Source: a bacterium (GTDB lineage Bacteria > CSSED10-310 > JAJRTK01). Taken from it: DNA of 7,921 bases. Numbering within the stretch: the stretch's first letter is position 1; the number at the start of each line of letters is the position of its first letter. The notes beneath the pieces are model-generated. The model did no database searches, was not told the DNA's origin, and saw nothing but the letters and a program-made list of their open reading frames with translations. Of the stretch, positions 4,167-7,921 are shown in pieces. A program made the position numbers and the translations under genes. The stretch lies in NCBI GenBank assembly GCA_024278345.1, contig JAJRTK010000104.1:1-7921 (forward strand), read 5' to 3'.

Positions 4167-7040
4167 ATGGAGTTTGCACCTGGTGAACGGTTGATGCACT
4201 ACGAGATTGTTCATCGGTTGGGCGGCGGTCGGATCGTGGACGTTTACCGGGCACGGGATCTCCAACTAGAACGGGAAGTCGTGCTGAAGTTTCTTTCCGA
4301 AACTCTAGCCAGGAACCCCCGTTCCGTGGCGCGTTTTACTGCCCGCGCCAAGGCTTTGGCCGCCTTGAATCACCCGGACTTCGCCGCCATTTATGGCGTC
4401 GAAGAGAGGGACGGACTCCATTTTGTCGTCATGGAGTTCGTGGAGGGCGAGCCGATCTCGGAGCTCATCCCAGCCACGGGACTTGAGCTTCAACCCTTTT
4501 CTCGCTGGGCCATGGCCTTGGCTCAGGCGATGTCTTTTGCCCACAAGAGTGGTTTGACCCACGGCGCTTTGGAGTTGGCGGATATCTTCCTCGACAAGTA
4601 CGGGCATCTCAAAATCATCGGTTTCGATTTCCTCCGTCACGGAAAGGAGGGCGTGGGAGAGGGAGGCTCTTTTCCGGGGGGGCCGGAGCCGCTGGAGATG
4701 ACCCAGGCTCTCCATGAGCTCCAAGGCGTCGGTCCAGATGGAATGGTGGCGGCGTTGGCCAGCATGCCGGAGGGAGTCCGCGGGAAGCCCTTGGAGCCAG
4801 AGGCGGATATCTCCTCTTTGGGCGGCATCCTTTACGAGATGGTTACGGGTCGTCCCCCTTGCTCTGCCAAGGAATCCAATCGTTCGACACTTTCGATTCT
4901 GGTGAAAAGACTGGGACGGTCCAAAGATGGCGGAGCCCCTTTGCCTAGGGGGCTTGAGAGGATCTTTAGGGGTTGTCTGACCAAGAGTCCGAAGGCGAGG
5001 TTCCAGAGCATGGAGGAACTCTCAGGAGCTTTGGAACTGTTTCAGCGGGAGTTGTTCTCTTCGGAGGGCAACTTTTCCGAGAATGGCGTCGTTCGTCGGC
5101 GGTTGCCTCCGGGAAGATCAATCGCGGCAGCCATTGTGGCCGTGGGGATTCTAGTCATCGCAGGCTGCGTGCTCTGGTGCTGGACCGAGGAGTCGGACCC
5201 AAGCAGAAATATGAAACCCGTAGTGACGTGGCCGGGAAGGGAATGGAATTGCCACGTTTCACCGGATGCACGGTGGATTTCCTTTATTTCCGAAAGCGAT
5301 GGCGGCGAAGGAGTTTGGCTTTGCCCCGTGGGTGGCGGCGAGTTCCGCCAGGTCTTTGCCCGGGACCAGGCTTCTCTTTTGGGCCATTTGTGGTCACCCG
5401 ATGGCAATCGCCTGCTGATTCTGTTCAAGCGCTTTGGAAAAAAAGTCCTGGAGATTGTTCCTGCGTTTGGTGGAACAAGGGGGAGGGAGGTGATTTCGGA
5501 AAAGCTCGATCTCCAAGGGATGGTTTTGGTTCGCTGGGCCAAGGGGGGCATCTATTTGGAGCGTTCGGGTCAAGGGTTGTTTCGCTACCAGTTGGATTCT
5601 GGAAGGCTCCGGCTGGTCTTGCCATCTTCCGATTCGGAAGGTGAACGCGTAGACTTTGATGTTCGGCCTGACGAGAAAGAGCTCGCTTATTGCACTTTCG
5701 AAGGGGGTCGGAGTATTCTTTGGGTTTCCGGGATGGATGGAGCACGGCCTCGAAAGCTCACGAATGACGGTGCATCAGATTTTCATCCGCGGTGGCGCAG
5801 AGGGCGAAAGTGGGAGCTTCTCTTCTCTTCAAACCGAGGAGGCCAGTACGATCTTTGGTCCGTCAAGACTGAGAGGGGAGTACCAATACGCCTTGCCTCC
5901 GGTGCGGGTATCGAGAAGGCGGGAGTCGTTTCTTCCGACGGTTCATTGGTGGCGTTTCAAAGAGTCGTGGAGAGGGCCGATATCTATCTTTTCGATCCGG
6001 CAACCGACCGCGGCCACCTTTTGACGGGGAACACCTTGCAGGAGCTTTGGCCCAGTTGTTCTCGCCGCAATCGCCTTGTAGCGTTCCAGCGTGGGGGAGT
6101 TGTCAGAAGCCATTTGATGGTGTACGGGGCGAATATCTTCTTGGGAAGGCTCGACGGGCACGGGCTTCAAGATACAAGGCCCGTGGTGGTGAAAGGGGGG
6201 CGGCCAAGCTTGTCTTCGGAAGGGCGCTTTCTGGCTTTTGTCCAGAAGGGAGCCGAATCACTGGAACTTTGGAATCTGGATCTCGCTACCGAACGGAGAT
6301 GGCGGTTGACGGAGCGCTTTGTGCCCCATGGGCTTGAGAAGCCGATCTTGGCCTGGAGCAGGCAAAATATGGCTTGGAGCTCTTCAAGGGAGGAGTTCTA
6401 CTTCGTATCGGAGACAAAGGGCGGTGGCCAGGAAATCCAGCGGCTCGATTGTGACAAGAAGAAACGTCCCGAGCGTCTGCTGGAGGTACCCAAAGGGAAG
6501 GCGGTGGGCGACCTTCTACCCTCGTCAGATGGACGGCGCCTTGCCTATGTGCGGTCAGCGGAGATCGACGGGAGCGAAGTACTTTGCGTTCGCGATCTGG
6601 GGTCGGGCCTGGAAACACCGTTATGGAGGTTCAAGGGAGCACCGGGGACCGCGGCTTACTGGCCAGGGTGGCTGGAAGATGGCGCTGGCTTGATCGCCCT
6701 TCGGGGACGTGAGGCTCACGGCGGTGGGGGACGTCTCGAAGTGTTGCGGATAGGGTTGGACGGCGAAGTCAATGGCCTCGGTGAGATTGCCCATGGTTTC
6801 GGCGCCACGGCCCGCCTGGTACCCGGGGCGGAGAGCCTCATTCTGGTGGGAGCCGAGAGGGCGGGTGGCCCTAGAAACCTCTACGAGTTTCGGTTGTCTG
6901 ATGGGACTCTCCAGCGCTTGACGGAAAACAGTATCGCCGGAATCAGCTTTTCGGGGATTGAGGTTTTGCCCGATGGCCGCTTTCTCTATTCCAGGCAGGA
7001 GACCCGGGGGGATATCTTCGGGATCTGGTTTCACGATTGA
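4167..7040 (+). CDS. Membrane pseudokinase with TolB/PD40-type beta-propeller
   Basis: The 957-residue protein has three parts. Residues 10 to about 295 form a bacterial Ser/Thr kinase fold (HYEIVHRLGGG start, N-lobe Lys K41 in VVLKFL, HPDFAAIYG, MEFVEGEP, D214 and SLGGILYEMVTGRPP). Residues 318-339 are one transmembrane helix after a basic stretch. The remaining 600 residues carry TolB/PD40-like repeats (SPDARWISF 365-373, WSPDGNRLLILF 409-420, SSNRGGQYDLW 554-564, a final LPDGRFLYS), probably outside the cytoplasm. The catalytic residues are missing: the alpha-C Glu is R60, HRD is H132-G-A134, the catalytic-loop Lys and Asn are E136 and D139, DFG is G152-F-D154, and the glycine-loop pattern is G-G-G-R-I-V. 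Phosphotransfer is therefore unlikely; a signalling or scaffold role is inferred. GGAGAG at 4156-4161 and the family-like start (MEFAPGERL) favour the ATG at 4167 over a GTG at 4140. It follows the AIM24 genes by 102 bases on the same strand. The frame is intact throughout, so it is not a decayed gene. Confidence 0.9.
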   Translation: MEFAPGERLMHYEIVHRLGGGRIVDVYRARDLQLEREVVLKFLSETLARNPRSVARFTARAKALAALNHPDFAAIYGVEERDGLHFVVMEFVEGEPISELIPATGLELQPFSRWAMALAQAMSFAHKSGLTHGALELADIFLDKYGHLKIIGFDFLRHGKEGVGEGGSFPGGPEPLEMTQALHELQGVGPDGMVAALASMPEGVRGKPLEPEADISSLGGILYEMVTGRPPCSAKESNRSTLSILVKRLGRSKDGGAPLPRGLERIFRGCLTKSPKARFQSMEELSGALELFQRELFSSEGNFSENGVVRRRLPPGRSIAAAIVAVGILVIAGCVLWCWTEESDPSRNMKPVVTWPGREWNCHVSPDARWISFISESDGGEGVWLCPVGGGEFRQVFARDQASLLGHLWSPDGNRLLILFKRFGKKVLEIVPAFGGTRGREVISEKLDLQGMVLVRWAKGGIYLERSGQGLFRYQLDSGRLRLVLPSSDSEGERVDFDVRPDEKELAYCTFEGGRSILWVSGMDGARPRKLTNDGASDFHPRWRRGRKWELLFSSNRGGQYDLWSVKTERGVPIRLASGAGIEKAGVVSSDGSLVAFQRVVERADIYLFDPATDRGHLLTGNTLQELWPSCSRRNRLVAFQRGGVVRSHLMVYGANIFLGRLDGHGLQDTRPVVVKGGRPSLSSEGRFLAFVQKGAESLELWNLDLATERRWRLTERFVPHGLEKPILAWSRQNMAWSSSREEFYFVSETKGGGQEIQRLDCDKKKRPERLLEVPKGKAVGDLLPSSDGRRLAYVRSAEIDGSEVLCVRDLGSGLETPLWRFKGAPGTAAYWPGWLEDGAGLIALRGREAHGGGGRLEVLRIGLDGEVNGLGEIAHGFGATARLVPGAESLILVGAERAGGPRNLYEFRLSDGTLQRLTENSIAGISFSGIEVLPDGRFLYSRQETRGDIFGIWFHD

Positions 7041-7042
7041 GC

Positions 7043-7528
7043 TCAAGAGCCCTTTCCACGCCGGATGTTGTAGACTGCTTTGGCCGTGGCGATGGGCTTT
7101 TCCTTGCGGCCTGCATGATAGACGATCACATCGACGACCGCGACTCGGTTTCCCATTCGGATCACCGTGGCATCCGCCATCAAGGTTGCCTTGTCCCCCG
7201 GTCGGAGGTAGTCGATTCGAAGATCCACGGTACTGGCGCGGTCGCTGGGATTGACGAAACGGCTGAAGACCGCTGCTCCACCGGCGGTATCCGCCAGCGC
7301 CGAAATCACCCCCCCGTGGATGGCGGGGCGCCAGGGATCTCCGATGAGCTCCGGGCGAAACGGGATCCGTAGCCGTGCCTTGCCATCGCCTACACTATCG
7401 ATCTCGATGCCCAGAAGCGCGTTGAAGGGGATCTGTTGTTCCATGAACCGCACGGCGTCCGGGGATACCGCCGAGCCGGGCCTCTTTTTCGTCACGTCGC
7501 TAGATTCTGAGGGTTGATGAAAGCTCAA
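7043..7528 (-). CDS. PaaI-type hotdog-fold thioesterase
   Basis: The protein (161 residues with this start) is a PaaI/YdiI-like acyl-CoA thioesterase, predicted to hydrolyse acyl- or aryl-CoA thioesters in the cytoplasm; the substrate cannot be read from sequence. Signature residues: IPFNALLGIEI (33-43), the active-site motif HGGVISALADTAGG at 71-84 with D80 at the position of the catalytic Asp of E. coli PaaI, then STVDLRIDYLRPG (99-111). The start is uncertain. The TTG at 7528 has GGAG about 8 bases upstream. A GTG at 7567 (174 residues), a GTG at 7495 and an ATG at 7444 lack a visible ribosome site, and the conserved domain only begins near the last. It converges on the pseudokinase gene with 2 bases between the stop codons. 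Nothing links it functionally to the plus-strand genes. Confidence 0.88.
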   Translation of the reverse strand: MSFHQPSESSDVTKKRPGSAVSPDAVRFMEQQIPFNALLGIEIDSVGDGKARLRIPFRPELIGDPWRPAIHGGVISALADTAGGAAVFSRFVNPSDRASTVDLRIDYLRPGDKATLMADATVIRMGNRVAVVDVIVYHAGRKEKPIATAKAVYNIRRGKGS

Positions 7529-7580
7529 CGCTTTTCTCCATTGGGGGTGGACCCGACTTCTTATCACGTTTCTACCGCGG

Positions 7581-7619
7581 CGGCCGATCCACCGTCTTCA
7601 CCGGCGTCCTTGTCGGCCG
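7581..7619. repeat. Inverted repeat CGGCCGA ... TCGGCCG
   Basis: CGGCCGA (7581-7587) is the exact reverse complement of TCGGCCG (7613-7619), with 25 bases between. It lies just upstream of the thioesterase gene on its own strand. It could be a folded leader, a protein-binding site or the remnant of another interspersed repeat; no further copy is in this window. Confidence 0.35.
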
Positions 7620-7708
7620 ACCCAACAACGGATTGCACGGGTGGGATGAAAACCGGTCATGCTCTTCGGCGAGGTCGCGGATCTCCGTAAATCCTTTACT
7701 TTCTTTCT

Positions 7709-7744
7709 GTTGCGTTCCGCTCCCATCAGGCGCCATCCGGCACC
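7709..7744 (-). repeat. Stem plus GAGCGGAACGYAAC element, copy 3
   Basis: On the minus strand a hairpin GGTGCC/GGCGCC (7744-7729, loop GGAT, one G-T pair) is followed after 6 bases by GAGCGGAACGCAAC (7722-7709). The 14-base core is identical to copy 1 and differs by one base from copy 2. The preceding ATGGCGAG (minus strand, about 7757-7750) also matches bases before the stem of copy 2. The tail after the core diverges. It points towards the thioesterase gene, about 140-180 bases from the possible starts. Confidence 0.5.
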
Positions 7745-7869
7745 CGCTGCTCGCCATTGTCGCCGCTCTCCATCCATTGCCCGAAAGTTGGGGACCTATC
7801 AGGTCCGGTTGACAAGTCCACGCACGAAAGGAACCCACCGTTCAATTCCGTGAATCCCGTCCAGCCCGC

Positions 7870-7888
7870 CACCGGCAAGATGCCGGTG
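7870..7888. repeat. GTGILPV-type interspersed hairpin
   Basis: CACCGGCA (7870-7877) and TGCCGGTG (7881-7888) form a perfect 8-bp stem with the loop AGA. The minus strand, read through it, gives the peptide GTGILPV, which I remember as a frequent by-product of a very common intergenic hairpin in Verrucomicrobiota and some Planctomycetota. A 10-base palindrome GCGGCGCCGC (7897-7906) lies next to it. The block probably continues beyond the window edge. Confidence 0.6.
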
Positions 7889-7921
7889 CCACCAGGGCGG
7901 CGCCGCGGAGTGTAAAGCAAA

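Larger units (their letters stand above)
7529..7921. other. Non-coding region with hairpins, no supported gene
   Basis: No open frame here has a good start, a ribosome site or a recognisable protein. The longest is 88 codons on the minus strand (7572-7838); it runs straight through the repeat elements and looks spurious. The region holds the leader of the minus-strand thioesterase gene, an inverted repeat at 7581-7619, the third GAGCGGAACGYAAC element at 7709-7744, and a hairpin at 7870-7888. A TTGACA-like hexamer at 7807-7812 has no matching -10 box that I can see. Confidence 0.6.

Noticed and set aside
4167-5060. Active Ser/Thr protein kinase
   Set aside because: The alpha-C Glu, HRD Asp and DFG Asp are all replaced, so an active-kinase call is not supported.
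4973-5644. Plus-strand open frame of 223 codons inside the pseudokinase gene
   Set aside because: It is out of frame with a protein that has continuous kinase, transmembrane and propeller features; no domain or ribosome site.
7572-7838. Minus-strand open frame of 88 codons upstream of the thioesterase
   Set aside because: It runs through the third GAGCGGAACGYAAC element, has no ribosome site or recognisable domain, and ends just before the thioesterase leader.

Overview
The window holds six protein-coding genes and an unusually rich set of hairpin-forming intergenic repeats. The DNA is GC-rich (roughly 60 % by eye). A hairpin at the right edge reads, on the minus strand, as the peptide GTGILPV. 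From memory, that repeat type is abundant in Verrucomicrobiota and some Planctomycetota, so I infer a Verrucomicrobiota-like bacterium. Protein kinases fused to PD40/TolB-type propellers are also common in Acidobacteriota, so the phylum is not settled. There are no RNA genes, CRISPR arrays, transposases or prophage genes that I can see.

Layout, left to right. (1) 1-295: a multi-hairpin repeat (R1), then a second type of element (a GC-rich stem followed by GAGCGGAACGYAAC). (2) 296-1507 (+): a membrane-anchored M48 metallopeptidase with an intact HELAH zinc site. Its last residues and stop codon lie inside the second copy of the multi-hairpin repeat. (3) 1464-1663: that second copy (R2). (4) 1772-2431, 2687-3364 and 3378-4064 (+): three tandem, diverged AIM24/TIGR00266-family proteins; the second and third are 13 bases apart and surely co-transcribed. 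(5) 4167-7040 (+): a 957-residue membrane protein with a kinase fold, one transmembrane helix and a TolB/PD40-type beta-propeller. The kinase domain has lost the alpha-C Glu, the HRD Asp and the DFG Asp, so it is a predicted pseudokinase. (6) 7043-7528 (-): a PaaI-type hotdog thioesterase, converging on the pseudokinase with only 2 bases between the stop codons. (7) 7529-7921: no convincing gene, but a third GAGCGGAACGYAAC element and other hairpins.

How the genes may work together (inference): the five plus-strand genes read as a possible envelope-related block. It has a surface-facing protease, three paralogous AIM24 proteins that could assemble with one another, and a receptor-like pseudokinase with an outward propeller. 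Nothing in the sequence proves they act together. The thioesterase looks like an unrelated housekeeping neighbour. The most noteworthy points are the pseudokinase receptor, the AIM24 triplet, and the modular hairpin repeats whose copies differ mainly in the loops.
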